A stretch of DNA of 64,000 nt from NCBI GenBank assembly GCA_965221145.1, contig OZ244877.1, forward strand, positions 1,488,001 to 1,552,000, given 5' to 3'. Made by a program: the position numbers and the translations under genes. Under the pieces are notes generated by a model, which searched no databases, was not told the DNA's origin, and saw only the letters and a list, made by a program, of their open reading frames with translations. Source of the DNA: Bin5 sp965221145. Its GTDB lineage: Bacteria; Chloroflexota; Anaerolineae; Caldilineales; Caldilineaceae. Below, piece by piece: positions 1 through 8,904 of the stretch; position 1 is the stretch's first letter, and the number at the start of each line of letters is the position of its first letter.

Positions 1-1065
1 GACAAAGATGTCCTGGGCGCCCAGTGAAAGGCCCAGGCGCTTGCTCAACACAGCCGTAACCAGCAGCAGACGGTTGAAATCTACTCCATTGCCGGTGCGT
101 CGGGGCTGGCTGAACGCTGTCGTGCTGGCCAGAGCTTGCACTTCAACCAGCAGAGGCCGGCTGCCCTCCAAGGGCACGGCGATGGCGCTGCCGGCAGCGT
201 TGGGGAGCCGTTCCGCCAGAAACAGCGCCGAGGGGTTCGCAACCGGCGCCATACCCCGCTCCGTCATCTCGAAGACGCCCACTTCATTCGTGCTGCCGAA
301 ACGGTTTTTGACCGAGTGCAGCAGTCGATAAGCGTGGAAGCGCTCCCCTTCCAACTGGAGGACGGCGTCAACCATATGCTCCAGCACGCGCGGCCCGGCA
401 ATGGCGCCCTCTTTGGTCACGTGGCCGACGAGGAAGAGCGGAATGTTGAGCTGCCTGGCCTGGCGCAACAGTTGGGCGGCGCAGTCTCTTACCTGGGATA
501 CGGAACCGGCCGCGCTGCCGCTGGCGTTGCTGTGGATGGCCTGAACGGAATCGACGATCACCAGCGAGGGCTTCAACCGCCCGATCTGCTCGAGGATCTG
601 CTCCAGGATCGTGTCGGCCAGAATGTACAGTCGCTCATCATTTAGCCCTAGGCGAGCGGCCCGCTGCCTGATCTGATAGGCGCTCTCCTCGGCGCTGACG
701 TACAGGACCTGCCCGACCTTGCGCGCCACGTCCGCCGCCGTCTGGATGAGCAATGTGCTCTTGCCAATGCCCGGATCGCCGCCGACAAGAATGCCTGCGC
801 CGGGCACGATGCCCCCGCCAAGTACGCGGTTCAGCTCCGGGTTATCGAGAATGAGGCGGCGCGATGGCTCTTCGGGAATGTCGGGCAGAGGCAGGGGAGT
901 CGGCGCGCCCTCCAACTGGCCGCCGCTCAAGGCAGAGGCGCTTTCGTGGATGCGGCTCTCTTCCAGCGAGTTCCATTGGCCGCAATCCGGGCACCTGCCC
1001 ATCCACTTCATCTGCGCGCTGCCACACTCGCTACAGATGTATTGCGTTCTGACTCTGCTCGCCAC
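1..1065 (-). CDS. radA: DNA repair protein RadA/Sms, 3' end cut by window
   Basis: RadA is a RecA-like ATPase that promotes branch migration during recombinational repair. From a GTG at 1065 the frame stays open to base 1, giving 355 residues of the usual ~450. An N-terminal four-cysteine zinc finger (CSEC...CPDC) comes first, then Walker A GDPGIGKST, Walker B LVIVDSVQAI and the RadA signature KNRFG. The C-terminal Lon-protease-like domain begins but runs off the window. A GGAAGG ribosome site lies 5 bases before the GTG. It is followed on the same strand by no visible gene; glyA lies upstream with a short gap. Family assignment is secure; only the C-terminus is unseen. Confidence 0.95.
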   Translation of the reverse strand, partial: MASRVRTQYICSECGSAQMKWMGRCPDCGQWNSLEESRIHESASALSGGQLEGAPTPLPLPDIPEEPSRRLILDNPELNRVLGGGIVPGAGILVGGDPGIGKSTLLIQTAADVARKVGQVLYVSAEESAYQIRQRAARLGLNDERLYILADTILEQILEQIGRLKPSLVIVDSVQAIHSNASGSAAGSVSQVRDCAAQLLRQARQLNIPLFLVGHVTKEGAIAGPRVLEHMVDAVLQLEGERFHAYRLLHSVKNRFGSTNEVGVFEMTERGMAPVANPSALFLAERLPNAAGSAIAVPLEGSRPLLVEVQALASTTAFSQPRRTGNGVDFNRLLLVTAVLSKRLGLSLGAQDIFV

Positions 1066-1135
1066 AGACGCCTTCCTTTTTTGCCCTCCGCCAAGGTCCC
1101 GCAGACGTGGAGTCGGCTCAGGGCAATATGCGCAA

Positions 1136-2695
1136 TTACGCCGGCGCCGGAAACGCCTGCACCATTTCCAGCACCTCGTCGCGCACAGCCTCTTGCAACG
1201 CCGTATGGTTGGGTTCGTGGGCTATCGACGCAATCCAGCGCCCGATCTGTTCAAACTGCGGCTCTTTCATCCCCCGTGTGGTGGCCGCGGGCGCGCCCAG
1301 GCGGATGCCGCTTGTAACCATCGCCTTGCGCGTGTCGAAGGGAATCATATTCGTAACTACTCAGCCATTACCCAAAGTGCGACTTTCAATGGGCAACCAA
1401 GTCATCCAAGTGTAATAAATCGTGTTTGGAATCTGTCTGAAAAGGTCAGGTTCGGATCAAAACGGCACAAATGGTGCGAATTATGGCGTGTAGATGGAGG
1501 ATTCACGCTTTCCGGCAGCCATTTTTGGCCTTTTTGCCGATGACCGTTCTTTTTCAAACAACTTCCCAGACGAGGCTGAGTAGTTACTCATATTCTTGTT
1601 ACAGTGGATCGCTGCGTTATCGAGAGCCAACTCCACCGCCTTGCCGTTTATCTCTTCCCTGGCCAGACTGTTCAGGTCGATCAGCAAGAGATGATTGTCC
1701 GTGCCGCCCGAGACGCTGCGCAAGCCCTTTTGCTGCAAGGTGTCGCTCAACACCTGCGCATTGTTCAGCACCTGCTGCTGGTAGGCGGCGAATGACTCTT
1801 CCATCGCCAGCTTGAAGCCGACCGCCTTCGCCGCAATGATGTGCATGAGCGGGCCGCCCTGCATTCCGGGGAAGACCGCCCGATTGATCGCCCTGGCGTG
1901 CTCCTCTTTACACAGGATCAGGCCGCCGCGGGGGCCGCGCAGCGTCTTGTGCGTTGTGGTTGTCACGACATCACAGTAAGGCACGGGGTCAGGATGCAGC
2001 CCGACGGCGATTAGCCCGGCGACATGGGCCATATCCATCATCAGAAGACAGCCGGCCTCGTCGGCGATTTCGCGCAGTTCGGGATAGTCGAAGTGGCGGG
2101 GATAGGCGCTGGCGCCCACCAATAACAGCTTGGGCCGGTGTTGCGCGGCCATCCGCCGGATGATGTCGTAGTCGAGCTGCTCCGTTTCGGGATCGAGGCC
2201 GTAGTGAACGAAGTTGTAGTAGTGGCCCGAACTGTTGAGATGGAAGCCATGGCTCAGATGGCCGCCGTGATCCAGTTTCATCGCCAAGACCGTGTCCCCC
2301 GGCTTCAACAGCGCCATATAGACAGCGGCGTTGGCCTGCGCGCCGGAGTGGGGTTGCACGTTGGCCCGCTCCGCGCCGAAGAGCGCCTGCGCCCGTTCGA
2401 TGGCAATGTTCTCGGCGATGTCCACGTACTGGCAGCCGCCGTAGTAACGCCGCCCCGGATAGCCCTCGGCGTACTTGTTCGTCAGCACACTGCCCGCCGC
2501 CGCCAGCACCTCCGGGAAGACGTAGTTCTCGCTGGCGATCAGTTCGATGCCGTTGGTCTGTCGTTGTCGCTCCAACTCGATCGCACCGTATATTTCGGGA
2601 TCGCTCTCGCGCAGGATCTGCCTGGGATCGGGCTGATCGGTCCAGGCGGGCAGGCCAATGCCAACCTCCTGGGAAACTGTAAGAAAGTCGCTCAT
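1136..2695 (-). pseudogene. glyA: serine hydroxymethyltransferase, split by a 235-bp insertion
   Basis: SHMT converts serine and THF to glycine and methylene-THF using PLP. The N-terminal piece (ATG at 2695, AGGAGT site upstream) carries the PLP-lysine region TTTHKTLRGPRGG and runs normally to NKNM. It then enters foreign sequence and stops at 1481 after about 38 unrelated residues. The missing C-terminus resumes at 1348 as MIPFDTRKAM...TSGIRLGAPAATTRGM and ends at 1136. Removing 1353-1587 and one 8-base duplication restores one continuous SHMT frame. The lost part contains the Arg of the TSGIR motif, which binds the substrate carboxylate in known SHMTs, so the truncated protein should be inactive. 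The insertion adds 243 bases, a multiple of three, but brings an in-frame stop. Whether another glyA exists elsewhere cannot be seen. Confidence 0.9.
1353..1587. mobile_element. 235-bp MITE-like insertion inside glyA
   Basis: The element has perfect 14-bp terminal inverted repeats, GTAACTACTCAGCC at 1353-1366 and its complement at 1574-1587. It is flanked by the 8-bp direct repeat TCATATTC at 1345-1352 and 1588-1595. It is too short for a transposase. GTAA termini with an 8-bp target duplication fit an IS66-type transposase acting in trans (family knowledge plus inference). Identical ends and duplication suggest a recent insertion. Confidence 0.92.
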
Positions 2696-2936
2696 CAATG
2701 TCCACTCCTGAGTCCGTCAATGCCATCGGCGCTCGATTCGATAGCAAGTCGCGCCAACATCGAACATTAGCACGGGCCGGGGCATTCGTCAATTTCCGCC
2801 GTGATATTTGATTTCTGCGTATGTCTTTGACTGTCGGACAGGCATTGTTTGCATCAGGATTTTCGGGATGTGTGGATAAACAGAATACCAGGATTCCCAT
2901 AGAGAGGGTCTCTTCTCGTCGGCGGCAAGGGCACAG

Positions 2937-2998
2937 TTTGAAGATTCTTTCGGCGGAACAGTCTTCAAAGCCACCACCAATACGAAAAATCTTCAAAG
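2937..2998 (-). repeat. palindromic repeat family, copy A
   Basis: Imperfect ~62-base palindrome whose arms read TTTGAAGATT on each strand. On the minus strand it contains the family core TTTTTCGTATTGG and the second-arm TTCCGCC. It lies in the spacer between glyA and sco. Related copies are at 6135, 30953 and 61830. The rest of the 2696-3253 spacer holds no supportable gene. Confidence 0.8.
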
Positions 2999-3005
2999 TT
3001 GTTGT

Positions 3006-3036
3006 TTGATAAAGTGAGCAAGGCATATGCTAAAAT
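3006..3036 (+). promoter_or_regulatory. possible promoter for sco
   Basis: An extended -10 (TG then TAAAAT at 3031) has a TTGATA 19 bases upstream at 3006. It lies just after palindrome copy A and about 220 bases before the sco start. The spacing is long, so this is a weak call. Confidence 0.3.
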
Positions 3037-3253
3037 GGCTGGCACGGGAATGTGGATGATTCGACCGACCGGGCAGGGGGAGCGCCATCTAGCCGCCAGG
3101 GATGGATTAGATAACGCGGGATGGCAACTTCCGCCAACAGGTTGGGTTGGGAAAATTGTGATGAGACGCAACGCCTGGAGAACCTCCTCAACAGATATGT
3201 GTTCCGATAGACGGCTGCCCCGTGAGCCGCATCGGGTCAGGGCGAGCCGCCAG

Positions 3254-3847
3254 ATGCGCCCCCCGCCGCGCGCTCTCTTGGCCGTGCTGCTGCTACTCTT
3301 GGCTGCTTGTAGTCAGCATGAGTTTACGGGCACAGTATTCGATGAGTTTGAGCCGGCAGCGCCGATTCGAGGGCAAAACTTCGATGGTTCGCCTTTCGCT
3401 CTCGCCGATCTGAAAGGCGACCCCGTCCTTCTGTTCTTTGGCTATACGTTTTGCCCGGATGTCTGCCCGCTGACCATGATCGAGCTGGCTGCAGCTAAAC
3501 GTGCGTTGGAGGAGGATGCGCCCGCCCTGGCTGCCGATCTCCAAGTTGTCTTCGTCTCCATCGACCCGCAGCGCGACAATCTCGCTCGCCTGGAGCCTTA
3601 TGTACTGGCCTTCCATCCACAGTTCTACGGCGTGCGGGTCCAGGAGGACGAGTTGGAGGCGCTCAAACCGGCCTACGGTCTCTATTCCGAGCCCCCGGAA
3701 GGCCAGAGCCTGGCGGATGAATACTATCTTCTTGATCATTCCTCCGGCGTCTATCTGATCGACCGCAAAGGGAACTGGCTGGGACTTTTCCGCGCAGATG
3801 TGACCGCGGAGGAGTTGACCGCAGACCTGAAGGCGCTGCTGCGCTGA
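3254..3847 (+). CDS. SCO1/SenC-family copper chaperone lipoprotein
   Basis: Sco proteins are membrane-tethered thioredoxin-fold copper chaperones that help build the CuA centre of cytochrome oxidase. The chosen ATG gives a lipoprotein signal (LLLLLAAC lipobox). The copper site is visible as FCPDVCP plus the later histidine in LLDHSSG. In-frame starts upstream at 3161 and 3197 would add an arginine-rich leader, so the start is uncertain. The gene stands alone; thpR follows after 44 bases. Together with CtaG at 20.5 kb it implies an aerobic haem-copper oxidase. Confidence 0.88.
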   Translation: MRPPPRALLAVLLLLLAACSQHEFTGTVFDEFEPAAPIRGQNFDGSPFALADLKGDPVLLFFGYTFCPDVCPLTMIELAAAKRALEEDAPALAADLQVVFVSIDPQRDNLARLEPYVLAFHPQFYGVRVQEDELEALKPAYGLYSEPPEGQSLADEYYLLDHSSGVYLIDRKGNWLGLFRADVTAEELTADLKALLR

Positions 3848-3891
3848 GCCGCGCTGCGCCACGCCCTGATTCGAGAAACAGTGACCGAATA

Positions 3892-4497
3892 ATGCGCACG
3901 TTCGTCGCAATAGAGATTCCTCCAGACGTTAGACAGCGGTTGCGTACGGAGCAACAGCGCCTGCGCGATCGCTTGGCGCGCCACGATGCCGACGCCGTCT
4001 TGCGTTGGACGAATACAGACAATCTGCACCTTACCTTGCGCTTTCTGGGAGAGACGGAAGAGGATCAGCGAAAACAGATGCAGGTCGGGTTGGCCGAGAT
4101 AGCGGCGGCGCAACGACCGTTCACGCTGTCACTGTCAGGGTTAGGTTGTTTTAGCTCGTGGAACAATCTGCGCGTGCTTTGGGTGGGGATCAGAGGTGAA
4201 ACCGAGGCGTTGCAGGCTGTGCAGACCGAAGTCGAATCCCTGGCCAGGCAGGTAGGCTTTGACGCGGAAAGGAAGCCCTTTTCGCCCCATATTTCCTTGG
4301 CGCGCAGCGCTCGCAATGCCTCGCGTGCAGCCGTGCGCACGGCATCAGAACAGTTGCGCCGGGCAGCCGCCGAGGAAATGCCCCAACTGAACATCGACTG
4401 GACCGTTCGCGACCTCTATTTCATCCGCAGCGTGCTGGGCCGAGGCGGCGCACAGTACTCCACGCTGACGCGTTGTTCTCTGGCCTCTGTCCCGTAA
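3892..4497 (+). CDS. thpR: RNA 2',3'-cyclic phosphodiesterase (2H family)
   Basis: ThpR hydrolyses 2',3'-cyclic phosphate RNA ends. The 201-residue protein begins MRTFVAIEIP, typical of the family, and has the two catalytic H-x-T/S-x motifs HLTL (His46) and HISL (His133), spaced as expected. Length is normal. It follows sco on the same strand and converges with the amt-like gene. No strong ribosome site is seen. I see nothing of note in the ~140 bases that follow it. Confidence 0.9.
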   Translation: MRTFVAIEIPPDVRQRLRTEQQRLRDRLARHDADAVLRWTNTDNLHLTLRFLGETEEDQRKQMQVGLAEIAAAQRPFTLSLSGLGCFSSWNNLRVLWVGIRGETEALQAVQTEVESLARQVGFDAERKPFSPHISLARSARNASRAAVRTASEQLRRAAAEEMPQLNIDWTVRDLYFIRSVLGRGGAQYSTLTRCSLASVP

Positions 4498-4641
4498 CTA
4501 ATGTGAATCCCGTTTGACACCGAGACTTTTCGCTCACAATGGGCAACGGAAGATCTTCGTCTTGCCTGCCCTTACGCAGTACGGAATAGGCAATACGCAA
4601 TTCTGGGGAATATCCGGTTTTCAATGTGAACGCACATGAGC

Positions 4642-6126
4642 TCATTCAAAGCGAGGCTCGTCTGCTGGTATTCTTGCCGCCTGCGGCGCGGTCACCTCTT
4701 GCACAACCGGCGCTTCCTCTCTTTGCCCTCTCTTGCGCGCCTCCTCCCATGCCGGCGAGCTATCTTGTTGAGGTTGCTGACGGATTCTGGAGTCCTCCCC
4801 CTGAGTTGCCCGCTCAATTCCCTTGAACACCAAGCCCAATGGCGCGCAGATCAGGCTACCGCTAATGAATCCCCATAAGCTCAATCCTGCTATGCCGATG
4901 ATCTGCGCCTGAAGCTGGCCGGGAAAGTCGAACTCAAAGTTCTGCGCGGCCAACAGACCTGTCACACCCTGACCGGAGACGCCCAAATAGCTGCCCACTC
5001 CAATCTGCTGCCAACCCGCGCCCGCGGCGCCATCAGCGAAGATCCCCACGCACAATAGCCCGATCGCTGCCGGCAGCCCACTGGTAGCAATGATGCCGGC
5101 GCTGTCGTTCAGGCGGAACACTCTATTGAGCGAGAAGATTATGAAAGGCACACTTCCCCCGGCGAGCAGGCCGATCAGCAACGCGCCCAAGTGCCCTGGA
5201 AAGGGACCCGCGGCCAATCCGGCAATGACTCCTGCCACCAGTCCACGCGCGCCCATCCCTGGGTCGCTCGTCCCGGTGACGAACCATGTATAGAGGAGCG
5301 GAACTATTACGCCCCCGGCCGCATAGAGCAGGCCGTTGACAGCGGTACGCATGGCGGTGAAAGGTTCCACGCCCACCTGCTGAACAGGGCTTGCCCACAC
5401 CCATCCCAATACCCCAGCCATGACGAACAGCGCGCCCACGACGGCCAGCATCGGCAGATGGACTGAGGGCAATTCAGGATCGGACAGGGGCTGAGGGTCC
5501 CGTTGGGGCAGCCACACCAGCAATGCGGCCAGCGTAGAGGAGGCAGACACGAGGAAGACGGAGCCTGCGCCGCCGAAATCGACGACGCCATGCCCCAGAC
5601 CGAGATTGCGGCCCAACGCGGCCAGCCAACCACCGCCTTGTATCCAGTTCCCGGCCAGCGGATAGACAAAGCCGCCGACCAGTAGGGCGATGATCAAAGT
5701 CGCCACAGCCGGCGCGCGCCCGCGCAGAGCCACTACAGGCAACATCGCCGCGGCCATGGCCCAGGGAACGTGCGCCAGAAAGAGGCCCAGCGCGGTGGGA
5801 GTCGCCGCCGCGCCGGCGAGGAACCAGCCCTCAAGCCCCGCAGCGATCCAGCCAATTCCCCAACCTTCGGGAAGCGGAATCCACCCCCGCACCAGGCCGG
5901 CCAGTTCCGGATTGTCGGGGTAGAGGTAACCGACGCTGCCGAACTGAAGGGCGAAGCCGACGGCCCAATAGCCCAGACAGGCCAAACAGAAAGCCGCCAG
6001 CCCGCCCAGCGCGGCATCCCAGGCCCGCTGGCGTTTCAGACCGGACGCGGCGACCAGGATTAAGCCCGCGGGCACAAGAAAGGCAAGACCGCTGGCGGTC
6101 AGATGCCAGAGATAGGTAACGTCCAT
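4642..6126 (-). CDS. ammonium-transporter-family protein lacking the twin histidines
   Basis: About 494 residues with roughly eleven hydrophobic segments and the Amt/Rh layout, including the conserved Asp in VVDFGG (Asp183) and the later HLPMLAVVGALF and GIFADG segments. Compared with E. coli AmtB, the first pore histidine (DFAGGTVVH) is Phe191 and the second (FGVHG) is Ser349. Both twin-His positions are therefore lost. The start at 6126 (MDVTYLWHL) is chosen because the longer frame reads through repeat copy B. A polar ~55-residue cytoplasmic tail ends the protein. No glnK lies beside it. It may transport a different solute or act as a sensor; which one cannot be told from sequence. Confidence 0.8.
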   Translation of the reverse strand: MDVTYLWHLTASGLAFLVPAGLILVAASGLKRQRAWDAALGGLAAFCLACLGYWAVGFALQFGSVGYLYPDNPELAGLVRGWIPLPEGWGIGWIAAGLEGWFLAGAAATPTALGLFLAHVPWAMAAAMLPVVALRGRAPAVATLIIALLVGGFVYPLAGNWIQGGGWLAALGRNLGLGHGVVDFGGAGSVFLVSASSTLAALLVWLPQRDPQPLSDPELPSVHLPMLAVVGALFVMAGVLGWVWASPVQQVGVEPFTAMRTAVNGLLYAAGGVIVPLLYTWFVTGTSDPGMGARGLVAGVIAGLAAGPFPGHLGALLIGLLAGGSVPFIIFSLNRVFRLNDSAGIIATSGLPAAIGLLCVGIFADGAAGAGWQQIGVGSYLGVSGQGVTGLLAAQNFEFDFPGQLQAQIIGIAGLSLWGFISGSLICAPLGLVFKGIERATQGEDSRIRQQPQQDSSPAWEEARKRGQREEAPVVQEVTAPQAARIPADEPRFE

Positions 6127-6134
6127 AGGAGTGC

Positions 6135-6196
6135 TTTTGATGATTTTTTGTATTGGCGCTGCAATGGAAAACTTGTTCGCCAAAAAATCTTCAAAA
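6135..6196 (+). repeat. palindromic repeat family, copy B
   Basis: Starts TTTTGATGATTTTTTGTATT and ends GCCAAAAAATCTTCAAAA, a long stem with a short variable centre. Its edge lies 9 bases before the amt-like ATG, so in that mRNA the hairpin would sit at the ribosome binding region. Confidence 0.82.
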
Positions 6197-6412
6197 TGTT
6201 TGCTCCTGCAAAACTGATAAAGACAACCTGGCGGGGGCAGCGCGGTCAATCAACCCTTCAATCTGGCCGTTGCGGTTCCGCTTTTGCGGAAACTGAAACC
6301 CACCGCACAAGCCTCAATTTAGCATAGCAGACAATCTGGAACTGACCAAAGTAACCAGAGAAGCACGGCGGCGGGACCTATGCTGGTGGGAACTCTCCAC
6401 ACGCCCCTGGCG

Positions 6413-6441
6413 TTGGTCTTGGATCAGCTAAGTGATACAAT
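6413..6441 (+). promoter_or_regulatory. probable sigma70-type promoter for mltG
   Basis: TTGGTC at 6413 and TACAAT at 6436 with a 17-base spacer, about 60 bases before the mltG GTG. It lies in the 378-base divergent spacer (6127-6504) with the amt-like gene. Besides this and copy B, I see nothing in that spacer. Confidence 0.5.
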
Positions 6442-6504
6442 TGTCGCGGCGCCCGATGTTTGCAGGGCAGGCCCTCGGCGGCCCAATAAGATGGATGCGT
6501 AACC

Positions 6505-7755
6505 GTGTTTGAGAAAGTACCCGTTCGCTCTTCCAATAGACAATTTCAAGGGGAATCCGTCTTCCTCAACCTGGTCCGGGTCGGATTTCTGGCTTTAGTC
6601 CTTGTCGTTCTGTGGGGCGTGGGGAGCGTGGCGAACGCACACTTGACGGAGCAGTTTCTGGCGATTGAACAGCAGTCCGCTGCGTTGATCGATCCGAATA
6701 GGGGTGAAGATGCGTTGACGCCGGAATACATAGAGGCGCAGATCCTCGCCTGGAATCTGCGCCTGAAAGAGGATCAGCTGCAGATTCCTGCGAGTACGGA
6801 ACCTCGCCCCCGCCCATTTACCATCAATCTCGGCGAACCGGCCCGTTTTATTTCCGCCCGCCTCGCCGCAGCCGGATTTATTCGCGACGCGGAACTGTTC
6901 AATCTATACCTGCGGGTGAACCGGCTGGACAGGAACATCGAAGCCGGCAGTTTCATGTTGGCAGAGTCGATGACTATGCCGGAGATCGCGCAAGAGTTGC
7001 AGCAGGCCCGCTTTGAAGAGGTGTTGGTGACGATTCCCGAAGGCTTTCGGGCTGAGGAGATCGCCGAACGGCTGGCCGAGAACTTCGTGATCGATGGCGA
7101 GCGCTTTCTGACGGCTGTGCGGCAGCCTCGGAGCTTGAGTCTGTTTGACGATTACGATTTTTTGCAGAGGCTTCCGGTCGCCGCGTCGCTGGAGGGGTAT
7201 CTCTTCCCTGACACCTATCGCTTCCCCGTTAATGTCAGCGAGCCGGAAATCGTGTTGGCCTCCATGTTGGAAAACTTCGAGAAACGGGTGGGCACGGATG
7301 GCCTGATCGGTGGAAGCAGCGGCCTGAGCGACTATGATCTGATTACGTTGGCATCGATCGTGGAACGGGAAGCAGTGCAGGGGGATGAGCGCCCACTGAT
7401 CGCCAGCGTCTATCTCAATCGGCTCAACGGCGCTTGCCCAGATGTGGGCGGGCGCTACCTGCAGGCCGATCCAACCGTGCAATATGCCAAAGGCACGACC
7501 GGCAACTGGTGGTGGAAGCCACAAAAGATTGAAGAGTACGCCGAGGTGCAGAGTTTGTACAATACCTACCTCAATCCAGGACTTCCGCCCGGCCCCATCG
7601 CCAGCCCCGGCCTGCTCGCCATCGAAGCGACCAAGAGTCCTAGTCAGACGGTCTACTGTTTCTTCGTTGCTACCGGCGATGACGGTCGCCATGCCTTCGC
7701 GCGGACGCTGGCTGAGCACGAGCGCAACCTGGCGATCTACGGATACCAGCCTTAA
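6505..7755 (+). CDS. mltG: endolytic murein transglycosylase MltG (YceG-like)
   Basis: MltG cleaves nascent peptidoglycan strands at the membrane. One N-terminal transmembrane segment (about residues 25-45) is followed by a LysM-like region and the YceG domain. The catalytic Glu lies in ASIVEREA and the family motif NTYLNPGLPPGPI is present. The 416-residue protein starts at a GTG without an obvious ribosome site. Its N-terminal 100 residues are longer than in E. coli. A putative promoter lies just upstream. Confidence 0.93.
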   Translation: MFEKVPVRSSNRQFQGESVFLNLVRVGFLALVLVVLWGVGSVANAHLTEQFLAIEQQSAALIDPNRGEDALTPEYIEAQILAWNLRLKEDQLQIPASTEPRPRPFTINLGEPARFISARLAAAGFIRDAELFNLYLRVNRLDRNIEAGSFMLAESMTMPEIAQELQQARFEEVLVTIPEGFRAEEIAERLAENFVIDGERFLTAVRQPRSLSLFDDYDFLQRLPVAASLEGYLFPDTYRFPVNVSEPEIVLASMLENFEKRVGTDGLIGGSSGLSDYDLITLASIVEREAVQGDERPLIASVYLNRLNGACPDVGGRYLQADPTVQYAKGTTGNWWWKPQKIEEYAEVQSLYNTYLNPGLPPGPIASPGLLAIEATKSPSQTVYCFFVATGDDGRHAFARTLAEHERNLAIYGYQP

Positions 7756-7787
7756 ATCGGCAGTATCAAGAGACGAATAAGCTGCTT

Positions 7788-8837
7788 ATGATGCGTTTGG
7801 GCTGCACTTGGGGACGAAAATCGAGCGGCATGACCGGCATGACCGGCACGTCTGGACCTTCCGAGGAGACTAGGGCCTATGCTACGATAGGTGCGTCCCG
7901 CCTGTTAGGGCGTGTCATCTGCCGCTACTTGGCTATCGCTGTTGCGCTCACAGCCTGCGTCTCCACGCGGCCGGTTGTCAAGATCGGTCTGCTGGCCCCC
8001 TTTGAAGGGCTGCACCGTGAGAGCGGTTACGAAGCGCTGTCGGCAATGCGGGCTGCATTGGCAGAGCATCCGCTGCCCGATGTGGAGGTCCTTCCCCTCG
8101 CGCTGGACACGTCCGCTGATTCGGCACAGGCTCGCCGCGCGGCCGCGAAACTGTTGCGCGACGGCAGCGTAGTGGCCGTCGTCGGACCGATGCAACCGCG
8201 GCAGGTCGCGGCCGTCGCCGATCTCATCGCCACTACCGATGTCGCCTGGCAGGTGCCCACGGCGCCGTCCTCAGCTGAGAGGGCGCAGGCGTTGGTCGCC
8301 GCCTTCTTGGCTCTGATCGACGGTCAGAGGATTGTGCTTGCAGGCCAGGACGACGGCTGGCCCCAGTTGTCCGCAGAAGAGTGGTCAGCCAGAACGGGCA
8401 AGTCCGTTACTGTGGGCGATGAAGCGGAGATCGGAGCGTCTGTGGATGGCATACTCTGGCTGGGCAATGCGCAGGCGGGCGCCGCGTTTCTGACCCGCCT
8501 GCGGTCAAAGAATCGTATAGTTCCATTCTGGACTACGGGCGTCGGTGGCGATCCGGTCTTTTCTTTACTGTTGCAGGAACAATTAGGTGGTGAATCGCTT
8601 GGTCCGGTCTACTGGGGCGTCGCGCTGGACGGCAGTGCCAGTTCGAGTCCGTATCGAGAGTGGGCAGCAACGCACGCCCCGGATACGCCGACAGCCTATG
8701 CCGTCTATCGGGCCACGCAACGTGCGTTAGAGCAGGTCGCCGGACACGGAGGGCAGCCGGACAAGCAGGGACTGGCAGTTTTCACTCTCGACCGCACAGG
8801 AATGAGCACGTTGACAGAAGTCGTCCCTTTCCCCTGA
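7788..8837 (+). CDS. periplasmic-binding-like lipoprotein (branched-chain amino acid type)
   Basis: Resembles the type I periplasmic binding fold (Peripla_BP_6): after a lipobox-like AVALTAC it reads VKIGLLAPFEGLHRESGYEALSAM, then alternating alpha/beta segments to residue 349. The start is doubtful. ATGs at 7788 and 7791 give a ~55-residue leader before the signal, containing a short ATGACCGGC duplication, and no better in-frame start is visible. No permease or ATPase gene is adjacent, so it may be an orphan receptor or serve a transporter elsewhere. Ligand unknown. Confidence 0.68.
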   Translation: MMRLGCTWGRKSSGMTGMTGTSGPSEETRAYATIGASRLLGRVICRYLAIAVALTACVSTRPVVKIGLLAPFEGLHRESGYEALSAMRAALAEHPLPDVEVLPLALDTSADSAQARRAAAKLLRDGSVVAVVGPMQPRQVAAVADLIATTDVAWQVPTAPSSAERAQALVAAFLALIDGQRIVLAGQDDGWPQLSAEEWSARTGKSVTVGDEAEIGASVDGILWLGNAQAGAAFLTRLRSKNRIVPFWTTGVGGDPVFSLLLQEQLGGESLGPVYWGVALDGSASSSPYREWAATHAPDTPTAYAVYRATQRALEQVAGHGGQPDKQGLAVFTLDRTGMSTLTEVVPFP

Positions 8838-8904
8838 GCCGAGTCGAGTCCGAACCGCCCTTTGGCCTGCACAGACCCCCATCATACCCATCGTTGAGTT
8901 CAAA

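Noticed and set aside
1989..3026. 345-residue minus-strand ORF overlapping glyA
   Set aside because: Arg-rich and out of phase with a recognised SHMT frame.
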